Source: Candidatus Stoquefichus massiliensis AP9 (lineage in GTDB: Bacteria > Bacillota_I > Bacilli_A > Erysipelotrichales > Coprobacillaceae). Taken from it: 40,866 nucleotides of DNA. Position numbers and translations under genes: made by a program. Every line of letters starts with the position of its first letter. Position 1 is the stretch's first letter. The notes under the pieces were generated by a model. That model was not told the DNA's origin and did no database searches. It saw only the letters and a list, made by a program, of their open reading frames with translations. The stretch lies in assembly GCF_000455285.1 (NCBI RefSeq), contig NZ_HG005286.1, positions 275,643 to 316,508 on the forward strand, read 5' to 3'. Of this stretch, positions 14,094 to 21,947 are shown piece by piece.

Positions 14094-15491
14094 ATGAAAG
14101 TATATGCTATTGTATTGGCTGCAGGTAAAGGGACTCGTATGAAGTCTGAGAAACCAAAAGTTGTACATGAGGTCTTATATAAGCCTATGATTAATCATGT
14201 TGTTGATGAATTAAGGGCTATGGGCGTTGATGAAACAATTGTTGTTGTTGGACATGGTGCTGAGCAAGTTGAGGCAATTGTTGATGGTGTTACATTTGTT
14301 TATCAAAATGAACAATTAGGAACAGGCCATGCGGTATTACAAGCTAAAGATAAACTTGCTGATCAAGAGGGAATGACACTTGTATTGAATGGTGATGCAC
14401 CATTAATTCGTAAAGAAACTTTACAGGGTATTATTGATTATCATCAGCAAAATCATAATCAAGCAACAGTTATGAGTGCCGATTGTGATACATCTACTCA
14501 TTATGGAAGAATTGTAAAGGTTGATGGACAGGTTAAAGGTATTGTTGAATTTAAAGATTTGTTAGATACACAAATGAATATTACTGAAATGAATACAGGA
14601 GAATATTGTTTTGATAATCAGTCATTATTTAATGCTTTATCTAAAATCACAAACAATAATGCTCAAAATGAATATTATTTAACTGATGTCATTGGAATCA
14701 TGAATGATGAAGGGTTAAAGGTTGATGCTTATAAGATTAATGATTTTAATGAAGTTGGTGGTATTAATGATCGTGTTGCTTTAGCAGAGGCTACACAGAT
14801 TTTAAGAGATCGTATTAATAAAGAACATTTATTAAATGGTGTTAATATTGTCGATCCTGCCAATACTTATATTGGAAGAGACGTTATAATTGGTACGGAT
14901 ACAACAATAGAACCAGGATGTATTATTAAAGGAAAGACAGTCATTGGTAATCATTGTCATATAGGTCCTTATTGTGAATTTACCAATATGGAAATTAAAG
15001 ATGATGTTATTATTAAATTTTCTGTATTAAGCGATTCAATTATTGAAAATGGTGTTGATATCGGTCCTTATGCAAGATTAAGAACAAATTGTCATATTAT
15101 GGAACATGCACATCTAGGTAACTTTGTTGAAATGAAAAAGGCTGTTTTTGGAAAAGGCAGCAAAGCTTCACATTTGACTTATGTTGGAGATGCTGAAGTT
15201 GGCGAAGATGTAAACTTCGGATGTGGAACGATTACTTCTAATTATGATGGTAAAAATAAATCATTAACAAAGATTGAAGATAATGTCTTTATTGGATGTA
15301 ATACGAACTTGATTGCTCCAGTAACAGTAAGAAAGAATGCTTATATTGCAGCAGGATCAACAATTACAAAAGAAGTTGAAGAAGATGCTATGGCTATAGC
15401 AAGAGCAAGACAAGAAAATAAAAAAGGTTATAGTAAAATATTAAAAGAGATTAGAGAAAAAGAATACGAACGAAGAAATAAGAAAAAATAA
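14094..15491 (+). CDS. glmU: Bifunctional GlcNAc-1-P uridyltransferase/GlcN-1-P acetyltransferase
   Basis: A 465-residue GlmU that makes UDP-GlcNAc for peptidoglycan. The uridyltransferase half (1-230) starts LAAGKGTRMKSEKPK and holds the NGDAPLI metal site. The C-terminal half (250-450) is a left-handed beta-helix of hexapeptide repeats with the acetyltransferase histidine region near SHLTYVGDAEVGE. Length is normal for the family. AAGGAGAGAGAG precedes the start. prs follows after 18 bases, as in Bacillus; the intervening purR-yabJ-spoVG genes of Bacillus are missing upstream. Confidence 0.95.
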   Translation: MKVYAIVLAAGKGTRMKSEKPKVVHEVLYKPMINHVVDELRAMGVDETIVVVGHGAEQVEAIVDGVTFVYQNEQLGTGHAVLQAKDKLADQEGMTLVLNGDAPLIRKETLQGIIDYHQQNHNQATVMSADCDTSTHYGRIVKVDGQVKGIVEFKDLLDTQMNITEMNTGEYCFDNQSLFNALSKITNNNAQNEYYLTDVIGIMNDEGLKVDAYKINDFNEVGGINDRVALAEATQILRDRINKEHLLNGVNIVDPANTYIGRDVIIGTDTTIEPGCIIKGKTVIGNHCHIGPYCEFTNMEIKDDVIIKFSVLSDSIIENGVDIGPYARLRTNCHIMEHAHLGNFVEMKKAVFGKGSKASHLTYVGDAEVGEDVNFGCGTITSNYDGKNKSLTKIEDNVFIGCNTNLIAPVTVRKNAYIAAGSTITKEVEEDAMAIARARQENKKGYSKILKEIREKEYERRNKKK

Positions 15492-15509
15492 GGAGAAAAA
15501 GAGGTAAAC

Positions 15510-16466
15510 ATGAAAAATAACATAACTATTTTTGCTTTATCATCAAGTCAAGATTTAGCAAAGTCAATCGCTGAACAATTAGGTACTGAAGTTGGGAAAT
15601 GTGATGTTCATCATTTTGCAGATGGTGAAATTTTAGTTGAAATTGGTGAATCAGTAAGAGGGAGAGATGTTTTCATTGTTCAATCTACATCTAATCCAGT
15701 AACTGAAAATTTAATGGAAATCTTAGTATTGGCTGATGCATTAAAAAGAGCCTCAGCAAAAGAAATAACAGCTATTATGCCATATTTTGGATATGCTAGA
15801 CAAGACAGAAAAGCAAAACCTAGACAACCAATTACATCTCGTCTTGTTGCTGATTTATTAACAGTAGCAGGTGTAACAAGAGTTGTGACTATTGATTTGC
15901 ATGCTGCACAAATTCAAGGATTCTTTGATATTCCTGTGGATGAGATGCAAGCATTACCTCTTATTTGCAAATATTTCAAAAATAAAAATATTGAAGATTT
16001 ATGTATTGTTTCTCCAGATCATGGTGGGGCAACACGTGCCAGAAAAATGTCAGAAGCTTTGGATTGTCCAATTGCAATTATTGATAAAAGAAGACCTAAA
16101 CCAAATGTTGCAGAAGTTATGGGTATTATTGGTGATGTTTCAGGTAAAAACTGTATCTTAATTGATGATATGATTGATACTGCAGGAACAATTGTTGCTG
16201 GTGCATCAGTATTAAAAGAAAAAGGTGCAAAAGATGTTTATATTGCTTGTACACATGGTGTCTTATCTGGACCAGCAATTGATAGATTAAAAGATTGTAT
16301 TGCTAAAGAAGTCGTTATTACTGATACAATTGCTATACCAGAAGAAAAGAAATTTGATAATTTAGTTGAAATTAGTGTTGCTGAGTTATTAGCACATACA
16401 ATCGAAAGTATTGAAAATAATTTACCTGTAAGTGACGTTTTTATTCAATTTGATTTTAAAGATTAA
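15510..16466 (+). CDS. prs: Ribose-phosphate pyrophosphokinase (PRPP synthetase)
   Basis: A 318-residue enzyme that makes PRPP for nucleotide, histidine and NAD synthesis. Signatures are the catalytic region MPYFGYARQDRKAKPRQPITSR, the divalent metal site VVTIDLHAAQIQGFFDIPVD, and the PRPP-binding loop LIDDMIDTAGTI. AGGAGAAAAAGAGG gives a good ribosome site. It forms an operon with glmU and ends in a strong terminator. Confidence 0.96.
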   Translation: MKNNITIFALSSSQDLAKSIAEQLGTEVGKCDVHHFADGEILVEIGESVRGRDVFIVQSTSNPVTENLMEILVLADALKRASAKEITAIMPYFGYARQDRKAKPRQPITSRLVADLLTVAGVTRVVTIDLHAAQIQGFFDIPVDEMQALPLICKYFKNKNIEDLCIVSPDHGGATRARKMSEALDCPIAIIDKRRPKPNVAEVMGIIGDVSGKNCILIDDMIDTAGTIVAGASVLKEKGAKDVYIACTHGVLSGPAIDRLKDCIAKEVVITDTIAIPEEKKFDNLVEISVAELLAHTIESIENNLPVSDVFIQFDFKD

Positions 16467-16490
16467 GAGTTCAAAAAGAACTCTTTTTTT
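16465..16490 (+). terminator. Terminator after prs
   Basis: AAGAGTTC, a 5-base A loop and GAACTCTT are followed by a T run. Confidence 0.9.
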
Positions 16491-16707
16491 CTACTAAAAT
16501 AATAAAAAAGTGACATAATATATGAAGAATGTCTGTGATTATAGGAATAGTCTACAATCTTAGAGAATATATTCATAATAATGGATAATGTGAATAAATT
16601 GTGATAATTATTTGTTAAATGTACAAATAAGTATGGTTCTTATATGATTAAAAAATAGAAAAATGTCGATAAATAGCATACAATTTATAATTATTATATT
16701 TAGAAAT
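16491..16707. other. AT-rich intergenic stretch with one hairpin
   Basis: No convincing gene is seen in these 217 bases; short open frames of about ten codons lack ribosome sites. The one structure noted is a perfect 8-bp inverted repeat, TTATTTGT (16608-16615) and ACAAATAA (16623-16630), without a T tail. Confidence 0.5.
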
Positions 16708-16736
16708 TTGACAAAGAGATTCATTTCTGTTATTAT
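16708..16736 (+). promoter_or_regulatory. Promoter of tatD-yabE
   Basis: TTGACA (16708-16713), 17 bases, TATTAT (16731-16736): near-consensus. The transcript would begin near 16743, so the leader is only about 11 bases. Confidence 0.8.
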
Positions 16737-16753
16737 GCCCTAGGGTGAGAAAA

Positions 16754-17512
16754 ATGTACTTCAATACACATACACATTTAAATAGTGAAGAATTATATCC
16801 AAACAGAGATATATTTATCCAACATGCACTAGCAAGTCAGGTAGAATATATTGTTGTAGCAGGATATGATCTGAGCTCATCAAAAAGAGCTGTAGAGATT
16901 GCTCATGAGTATCCCTTTGTTTATGCAACAGTAGGCATTAGCCCTAATGATTGTAAGGATACAACAGATGATGATTTAAATGAAATTGAAACATTACTTC
17001 AAGACCCATGTGTTGTTGCCTTAGGTGAAATTGGGCTGGATTATTATTGGGAAGATGTCCCACATGATAAACAAAAAGATATCTTTCAAAAACAGATAGA
17101 TATTGCAAGAAAACATGATAAACCTATTGTTATTCATGCAAGAGACGCCTATGAAGATACTTACAGTATTTTAAAGCAAGCAGCACACCGTGGCATTATG
17201 CATTGTTATAGTGGATCAGTTGAAATGGCGAAGAGATATATTCAAATTGGATTTGAAATCTCATTAGCTGGACCCGTGACATTTAAGAATGCAAAAGTAC
17301 CAAAGAAGGTTGCTACGGAAATTGGTATTGATCATTTAATGATCGAAACAGACTGTCCTTATTTAGCACCTCACCCATTTCGAGGAAAGTTGAATGAGCC
17401 AGCAAATGTTGTGTATATTGCCCAGGAAATAGCAAAGCTAAAGAACATGGAGATAGAAGACGTTGCTAGAATCACAACATTTAATGCCAAAAGAATGTTT
17501 GGGATTAAATAA
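16754..17512 (+). CDS. tatD: TatD family metal-dependent deoxyribonuclease
   Basis: A 252-residue TIM-barrel hydrolase. Metal ligands are visible in HTHLN (N-terminus), GEIGLDYYW (Glu), VIHARDA (His), MHCYSG (His) and ETDCPYLAP (Asp). Characterised TatD proteins act as 3'-5' DNA exonucleases in repair. The ATG at 16754 is chosen because GGGTGAG lies 5 bases before it; the upstream GTG at 16745 is inside that ribosome site. It corresponds to Bacillus yabD and precedes yabE as in that genus. Confidence 0.92.
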   Translation: MYFNTHTHLNSEELYPNRDIFIQHALASQVEYIVVAGYDLSSSKRAVEIAHEYPFVYATVGISPNDCKDTTDDDLNEIETLLQDPCVVALGEIGLDYYWEDVPHDKQKDIFQKQIDIARKHDKPIVIHARDAYEDTYSILKQAAHRGIMHCYSGSVEMAKRYIQIGFEISLAGPVTFKNAKVPKKVATEIGIDHLMIETDCPYLAPHPFRGKLNEPANVVYIAQEIAKLKNMEIEDVARITTFNAKRMFGIK

Positions 17513-17527
17513 GGAGGATATTTATTT

Positions 17528-18466
17528 ATGTTAAAAAAAGCTAAGGAAATCGTTGTCTCGGCGGACAGCCGTACAAAAGGAATTTTAGCTGTGGCTTGTG
17601 TTTATGCTATTGTTATGTTAGCGACAGTGTCATCAGGAGCCGTTGAACAAATTAAGAATTTTATTCCAACTGTGGATATCAAGTTAAAAGATGGTGTTCA
17701 AGAGGAAAAAGATTATTTGGTTAAGCAGGACACAGTATCAAATGTTTTAAATGAATTAAATATTGAATTAGACAAGAATGATACTTTGAATAAAGATAAA
17801 GAGGAAATTGTTCAACAAAATGATTTTATTAAGATTACAAGAGTTGAAACAAAAACAATGACTCAAGTAGAAACATTAGAATACTCAACTGTAACCAAAG
17901 GTAGTGGAAGTTGGACAAAAACAGTTGAACAAGAAGGTAAAGATGGAAAAATCAAACGTACTTATTTAATAACTTATGCGAATGGAAATGAAACAAGTCG
18001 AAAAGTTATTAAAGAAGAAATTGTTGAAAAACCAGTTGATAAAGTCATAAGATATGGTGGAGTCAGTGAAGGTACAACATTTACAGGACGTTTAACAACT
18101 TATGGTGGAGATTGTAACGGTTGTGGAGGAACTTCTTCTACAGGGATTAAATTATCTGCAAAAACAGGTGTTAATGGATCAAATTCCCCATACCTATATT
18201 ATAAAGGTCGTAAGTATTTTTGTTTAGCTGCTGATCGATCTATTCCATTTGGAACTGTTATTAAGATTTCTAATCATAATCTTAATATCGATAGTACTGC
18301 ATATGGGATTGTTGTAGATCGTGGTGGAGCAATTAAAGGAAATAAGATTGATATTTTTAAAGGTAGTGAAGGTTCTGGTCGATCATATTTTGGTGGAGGA
18401 ACTTCATACAATACAAAATTTGAGGTCGTTTCATTAGGTAGTGGAAATGCTAACTTTTGGAGATAG
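17528..18466 (+). CDS. yabE: YabE-like cell wall protein (DUF348, G5 and 3D domains)
   Basis: A 312-residue secreted or membrane-anchored protein. A membrane segment lies at about residues 17-40. One ubiquitin-like DUF348 domain (49-110), a G5 domain (110-178) and a C-terminal 3D domain (about 225-308) follow. The 3D domain has conserved aspartates in AADRSIPFGT and VVDRGGAIKGNKIDIF and resembles the catalytic double-psi barrel of lytic transglycosylases. The Bacillus homologue is longer, with more DUF348 copies. The likely role is peptidoglycan remodelling. AAGGAGG precedes the start, 15 bases after tatD. Confidence 0.85.
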   Translation: MLKKAKEIVVSADSRTKGILAVACVYAIVMLATVSSGAVEQIKNFIPTVDIKLKDGVQEEKDYLVKQDTVSNVLNELNIELDKNDTLNKDKEEIVQQNDFIKITRVETKTMTQVETLEYSTVTKGSGSWTKTVEQEGKDGKIKRTYLITYANGNETSRKVIKEEIVEKPVDKVIRYGGVSEGTTFTGRLTTYGGDCNGCGGTSSTGIKLSAKTGVNGSNSPYLYYKGRKYFCLAADRSIPFGTVIKISNHNLNIDSTAYGIVVDRGGAIKGNKIDIFKGSEGSGRSYFGGGTSYNTKFEVVSLGSGNANFWR

Positions 18467-18497
18467 GAATAACTGATATGTTATTCCTTTTTCTTTT
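18466..18497 (+). terminator. Terminator after yabE
   Basis: GGAATAAC, a 6-base loop and GTTATTCC are followed by TTTTTCTTTT. Confidence 0.88.
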
Positions 18498-18508
18498 AGA
18501 ATAATAAT

Positions 18509-18559
18509 GGTAACGAATCTCTTTACCAATATTTTTATTTTATAAAAGTTTGGTATAAT
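18509..18559 (+). promoter_or_regulatory. Promoter and possible operator of the nitroreductase/ArsR/EFR1 operon
   Basis: TGGTATAAT (18551-18559) is an extended -10 box with no good -35. Upstream, GGTAA (18509-18513) and TTACC (18523-18527) form an inverted repeat with 9 bases between. The ArsR-type protein of this operon could bind here, but the repeat is short. Confidence 0.45.
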
Positions 18560-18591
18560 GGTTAATGAAAGTTAACGAAAGAGGTCATACT

Positions 18592-19365
18592 ATGATAAAT
18601 CATGTTATAACAATTAATCTAAATAAATGTATAGGATGTCAAATGTGTATTAAAGACTGTCCAGCTAAAAATATTAGACTCGATAATAAAAAAGCAAAGA
18701 TTATTGATCAAGAATGTATTATGTGTGGACACTGTGTTGCCATATGTCCAAAAGTTGCTGTATCAATATCGGGCTATGAAGAAGAACCGATGACTAAAAC
18801 AAAAGAAAGTTTATTAAATCCTCAAGATATCTTAATTACAATTCGTATGAGAAGAACGATTAGACAATTTCAAAGTAAAGATATAGATCAGTATATTATA
18901 AATAATATTCTTGAAGCAGGAAGATTAACACATACAGCTAAAAATGCACAAGATATTTCATTCGTAGTTTTAGATCAAGAAAAAGATATATTTGAAAAAA
19001 TAGCAGTACATTTATTTAGAAAAATAAAACCTTTTGCTAATCTATTGAGTTCAATGGCTAAAAGAAATGAAATCACAGATAACTTTTTCTTTTTCGATGC
19101 GCCCATAGTGATTATGATTATATCTCAAGATTCTGTGAATGGAGCATTAGCTGCACAAAACATGGAATTTGTTGCAGAAGCATATGGATTAGGTGTGTTA
19201 TATAGTGGCTTTTTTACGATGGCTGCGAATCATTCAAGACAAATAAAGAAAATGATTGAATTACCAAAAGGTAAAAAAGTTGTAACAACGCTTGTTTTAG
19301 GGTATCCTAAAGTGAAGTATCAGCGTAGTGCACCAAGAGAAAAATTAGATGTGAAGTATATGTAG
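18592..19365 (+). CDS. Nitroreductase family protein with N-terminal 2[4Fe-4S] ferredoxin domain
   Basis: A 257-residue fusion. Residues 1-65 are a two-cluster ferredoxin (CIGCQMCIKDCP and CIMCGHCVAICP). Residues 80-255 are an FMN-binding nitroreductase-like domain starting with IRMRRTIRQF. Such fusions transfer electrons from the clusters to flavin; natural substrates are mostly unknown. The start at 18592 follows GAGG. The in-frame ATG at 18565 falls at the predicted transcript start, so it is not used. It heads an operon with an ArsR regulator and an EFR1 flavodoxin-ferredoxin. Confidence 0.87.
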   Translation: MINHVITINLNKCIGCQMCIKDCPAKNIRLDNKKAKIIDQECIMCGHCVAICPKVAVSISGYEEEPMTKTKESLLNPQDILITIRMRRTIRQFQSKDIDQYIINNILEAGRLTHTAKNAQDISFVVLDQEKDIFEKIAVHLFRKIKPFANLLSSMAKRNEITDNFFFFDAPIVIMIISQDSVNGALAAQNMEFVAEAYGLGVLYSGFFTMAANHSRQIKKMIELPKGKKVVTTLVLGYPKVKYQRSAPREKLDVKYM

Positions 19366-19377
19366 AGGAGATTATTT

Positions 19378-19722
19378 ATGAAAGATGAATGTCAGGATCG
19401 CATAGAACAAATTACACATGGATTTCAGAATTGTCAAAAGGCTTTAACAGCAATTGGTGATGAAACAAGACAACTTATATTATTAGTTCTTTTACAAAGT
19501 GATTTGAATGGGATAAGAGTTGGTGAAATTGCTAAAAAAGCACATTTAACAAGACCGTCTGTATCTCATCATCTACAAATTTTAAAAGATGCAGGAATAG
19601 TTAATATGAATAAAGTGGGAACAAGAAATTATTATTATATTAGTGGCAATGAAACACGATGGAAAGAAATTGCTGATTTAGTAGAACTTATTTATGATGG
19701 AATTTTACATATGAAGAAATAG
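19378..19722 (+). CDS. ArsR family transcriptional regulator
   Basis: A 114-residue winged-helix repressor-like protein. The ArsR core is ALTAIGDETRQLILLVLL followed by VGEIAKKAHLTRPSVSHHLQILKDAGIV and a wing GTRNYYYI. The metal-binding ELCVC box of arsenic/cadmium sensors is absent. Two cysteines, Cys5 and Cys19, lie in the N-terminal extension and could sense metal or redox state, which is speculation. It sits between two iron-sulphur protein genes, so it probably controls this operon. AGGAGA precedes the start. Confidence 0.87.
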   Translation: MKDECQDRIEQITHGFQNCQKALTAIGDETRQLILLVLLQSDLNGIRVGEIAKKAHLTRPSVSHHLQILKDAGIVNMNKVGTRNYYYISGNETRWKEIADLVELIYDGILHMKK

Positions 19723-19732
19723 GAGAGAAAAT

Positions 19733-20482
19733 ATGATATTATATTTTACAGGAACAGGAAATAGTGCATTTATTGCAAACACTATAGCAAGTCATCTTAA
19801 TGATGAAGTTATGAATCTTTTTGATAAGATTCGTGATCATGATTATAGTGAATTAAGTTCAGAGCAACCATGGATTATTGTCACACCAACTTATGCATGG
19901 AGAATTCCACATATTGTCAGTGATTGGATAAATAAAGTATCATTAAAAGGAAATCGCAATATATATTTCTTTATGACATGTGGAGGATCAATTGGATATG
20001 CAGAAAAATACCTAGAGGAAATTTCTCAACAAAAAAAACTAATTTATAAAGGTTGTGCTGAAATTGTTATGCCCGAAAATTATATAGCTATGTTTGAAAC
20101 AACACCATCAAATGAAGTAGATGGAATGCTTCAAATTGCCAAAGAGAAAACTTTAGAAATTTCAACGTATGTCAAAGAAAACAAATCGATTCCACAAAAG
20201 ACAATGACTTTAAAAGATAAACTTAACAGTGGAATTGTTAATAATCTGTTTTATCCATTATTTGTGCATGCAAAGAAATTTTATGTTACTGATCAATGTA
20301 TTTCATGTGGTCAATGTGAACGTGTTTGTCCTTTAAAAAATATTCAATTAAAAGATAGGAAACCAGTATGGGGACATGATTGTACGCATTGTATGGCATG
20401 TATTTCTTATTGCCCAACAAAAGCAATTGAATATGGAAAAAAGACAGTTGGAAAACAGAGATATGTATGTCCAAAATATTAA
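19733..20482 (+). CDS. EFR1 family ferredoxin (flavodoxin-like and 4Fe-4S domains)
   Basis: A 249-residue protein. Residues 1-165 have a flavodoxin-like fold starting LYFTGTGNSAFIA, the phosphate loop that binds FMN. Residues about 188-235 carry two cluster motifs, CISCGQCERVCP and CTHCMACISYCP. EFR1 proteins are widespread electron carriers in anaerobes with few characterised roles. It follows the ArsR gene after 10 bases with AGGAGAG, and could supply electrons to the nitroreductase two genes upstream. Confidence 0.88.
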   Translation: MILYFTGTGNSAFIANTIASHLNDEVMNLFDKIRDHDYSELSSEQPWIIVTPTYAWRIPHIVSDWINKVSLKGNRNIYFFMTCGGSIGYAEKYLEEISQQKKLIYKGCAEIVMPENYIAMFETTPSNEVDGMLQIAKEKTLEISTYVKENKSIPQKTMTLKDKLNSGIVNNLFYPLFVHAKKFYVTDQCISCGQCERVCPLKNIQLKDRKPVWGHDCTHCMACISYCPTKAIEYGKKTVGKQRYVCPKY

Positions 20483-20509
20483 GATATATTGAGAGATATA
20501 TCTTTTTTT
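20481..20509 (+). terminator. Terminator after the EFR1 gene
   Basis: AAGATATA (20481-20488) and TATATCTT (20497-20504) form an AT-rich stem followed by T residues. It overlaps the stop codon. Confidence 0.7.
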
Positions 20510-20530
20510 GTTTGTTAATTCAAAAGGTAA

Positions 20531-20559
20531 TTGACATTATGATAATAGAGATGTATTAT
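20531..20559 (+). promoter_or_regulatory. Promoter of the aldo/keto reductase-EIIA genes
   Basis: TTGACA (20531-20536), 17 bases, TATTAT (20554-20559). An overlapping TATAAT at 20557 would need a 20-base spacer and is less likely. Confidence 0.7.
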
Positions 20560-20580
20560 AATGTTGACATGACATCATTA
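20559..20580. promoter_or_regulatory. 22-bp operator-like palindrome upstream of the aldo/keto reductase
   Basis: The halves TAATGTTGACA and TGACATCATTA match in inverse at 9 of 11 positions. The site overlaps the -10 box and transcript start. Its core recurs, in inverse orientation and 14 of 15 bases identical, upstream of the first PTS EIIB gene (21898-21912). Confidence 0.6.
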
Positions 20581-20604
20581 CAATATAAAAAAAGAGGTGA
20601 AATA

Positions 20605-21441
20605 GTGAAACAAATAAAACTAAGAGAGAATGTCTTTATCCCTGAGATTGGGTTTGGGACATGGAAATTAGAAGATCAGGAGCTAGCTAAGAATAGTGTA
20701 TTGTTTGCATTGCAACTAGGTTATCGTCATATTGATACAGCAATGTCTTATGGAAATGAAGAAGCAATTGGTCAAGCAATTAAAGAAAGTGGCATACCTC
20801 GAAGCGAGATATTCCTAACAACAAAGTTGAGTAATGATTTTAGAGGAAGAGATGCAACATTTCGTGCATTTGAACAAAGTCTTCAACGTTTACAAACTGA
20901 TTATGTTGATTTGTTTTTAATTCATTGGCCATCTCCTAAAAAATATCGTGATCATTATAAAGAACTCAATAATGAGACCTATAAGGCAATGGAAGAATTA
21001 TATTTTTTAGGGAAAATCAAAGCGCTTGGTGTTAGTAATTTTTTAATTCATCATTTAGAAGAGTTATCGACACAAGTACCAGTAAGTGTTAATCAAATAG
21101 AATTTCATCCTTATTTTACTGATTGGGAAACAATTGAATATTGTCAAAAACATAACATGACTATAGAAGCATATAGTCCATTAGGAAGAGGACAAATTTT
21201 AAAAGATCCTGTTATTATAAAGATGGCTGAGAAATATCAAAAATCAACGGCTCAAATTTGTATAAAGTATGCATTACAAAATAACATTGTTCCTTTACCA
21301 AAGTCTCAAACAACAAAAAGAATTCAAGAAAATCTCAATGTATTTGATTTTGAAATAAGTGAAGAAGATATACAAATATTGAAAAGTTTAAATAAAGATG
21401 ATGGAAAAATTGGCAGTCATCCTGATTATGCGGATTTTTAA
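20605..21441 (+). CDS. Aldo/keto reductase
   Basis: A 278-residue NADPH-type oxidoreductase of the AKR superfamily (2,5-diketogluconate reductase-like group). The catalytic tetrad is Asp44 and Tyr49 (HIDTAMSYGNE), Lys74 (TTKLSN) and His107 (FLIHWPSP). The nucleotide site is marked by PLPKSQTTKRIQENLNVFDF. GAGGTGA at 20594-20600 sets the GTG at 20605 as start; the longer in-frame extension crosses the promoter. It is followed after 11 bases by a PTS EIIA gene, suggesting a role in the same sugar pathway. Confidence 0.88.
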   Translation: MKQIKLRENVFIPEIGFGTWKLEDQELAKNSVLFALQLGYRHIDTAMSYGNEEAIGQAIKESGIPRSEIFLTTKLSNDFRGRDATFRAFEQSLQRLQTDYVDLFLIHWPSPKKYRDHYKELNNETYKAMEELYFLGKIKALGVSNFLIHHLEELSTQVPVSVNQIEFHPYFTDWETIEYCQKHNMTIEAYSPLGRGQILKDPVIIKMAEKYQKSTAQICIKYALQNNIVPLPKSQTTKRIQENLNVFDFEISEEDIQILKSLNKDDGKIGSHPDYADF

Positions 21442-21452
21442 AGGAGAAGAAT

Positions 21453-21854
21453 ATGAAAGGTATATTATTAGTAACACATGGTTCAATGGCTCAAGGTATT
21501 TATGAAAGTTGTCAAATGATTGTAGGTGAAAAGGAAAATATTTTGACTCTTTCATTAGATGAAGAAGGAGTAGAGAAGTTTAGGTATCAATTAGAAGAAA
21601 AATTGATTCAAATGGAATCAATGTATGAAGATGTTATTATTGTGACAGATATTCCTAATGCAACACCTTATAATGAATGTTGTCGCTATATATTGAGTCA
21701 TCAAAGTTCGATAAAACTTCTTTCAGGAATGAATCTTGCTATGGTGATTGAACTTGCTATTTATGCTGAAATAGATATAAAATCTGAAGATTTATGTCAT
21801 CAAGTCTTGGAAAGTGCAAAACAATCACTTACAAAATTTGAAAAAAGTATGTAA
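21453..21854 (+). CDS. PTS mannose-class EIIA component (system 1)
   Basis: A 133-residue IIA-Man domain protein that carries phosphate from HPr to EIIB. The phosphorylated histidine is His9 (LVTHGSMA), and DIPNATPYN matches the conserved TD-x-x-G-T/A-TP loop in altered form. It is cotranscribed with the aldo/keto reductase (AAGGAGAAG ribosome site) and separated from EIIB by 93 bases holding a new promoter and operator-like sites. Confidence 0.88.
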   Translation: MKGILLVTHGSMAQGIYESCQMIVGEKENILTLSLDEEGVEKFRYQLEEKLIQMESMYEDVIIVTDIPNATPYNECCRYILSHQSSIKLLSGMNLAMVIELAIYAEIDIKSEDLCHQVLESAKQSLTKFEKSM

Positions 21855-21863
21855 GCACTTGCA
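21850..21863. promoter_or_regulatory. Candidate catabolite-responsive element (cre)
   Basis: TGTAAGCACTTGCA resembles the CcpA site consensus (TGTAAGCGNTTACA-like), with two mismatches including the central G. It overlaps the EIIA stop codon and lies just upstream of the PTS promoter, a reasonable position for CcpA control. Confidence 0.4.
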
Positions 21864-21871
21864 ATTTTATG

Positions 21872-21900
21872 TTGGATGTGCTAATTTAATAGTGTAAGAT
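21872..21900 (+). promoter_or_regulatory. Promoter of the PTS system 1 EIIB-C-D operon
   Basis: TTGGAT (21872-21877), 17 bases, TAAGAT (21895-21900). The transcript start would fall in the operator-like element that follows. Confidence 0.5.
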
Positions 21901-21921
21901 GTCATGACAACACGACAACAC
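21898..21921. promoter_or_regulatory. Operator-like element and 8-bp tandem repeat before PTS EIIB
   Basis: GATGTCATGACAACA (21898-21912) contains the perfect palindrome TGTCATGACA and nearly equals the inverse of the element at 20562-20576. It overlaps a direct repeat GACAACAC x2 (21906-21921). The regulator is unknown; the GntR/UTRA protein encoded at 29542 is a candidate. Confidence 0.55.
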
Positions 21922-21947
21922 GATAACTTGAGAAAGGAGGAATAGAT

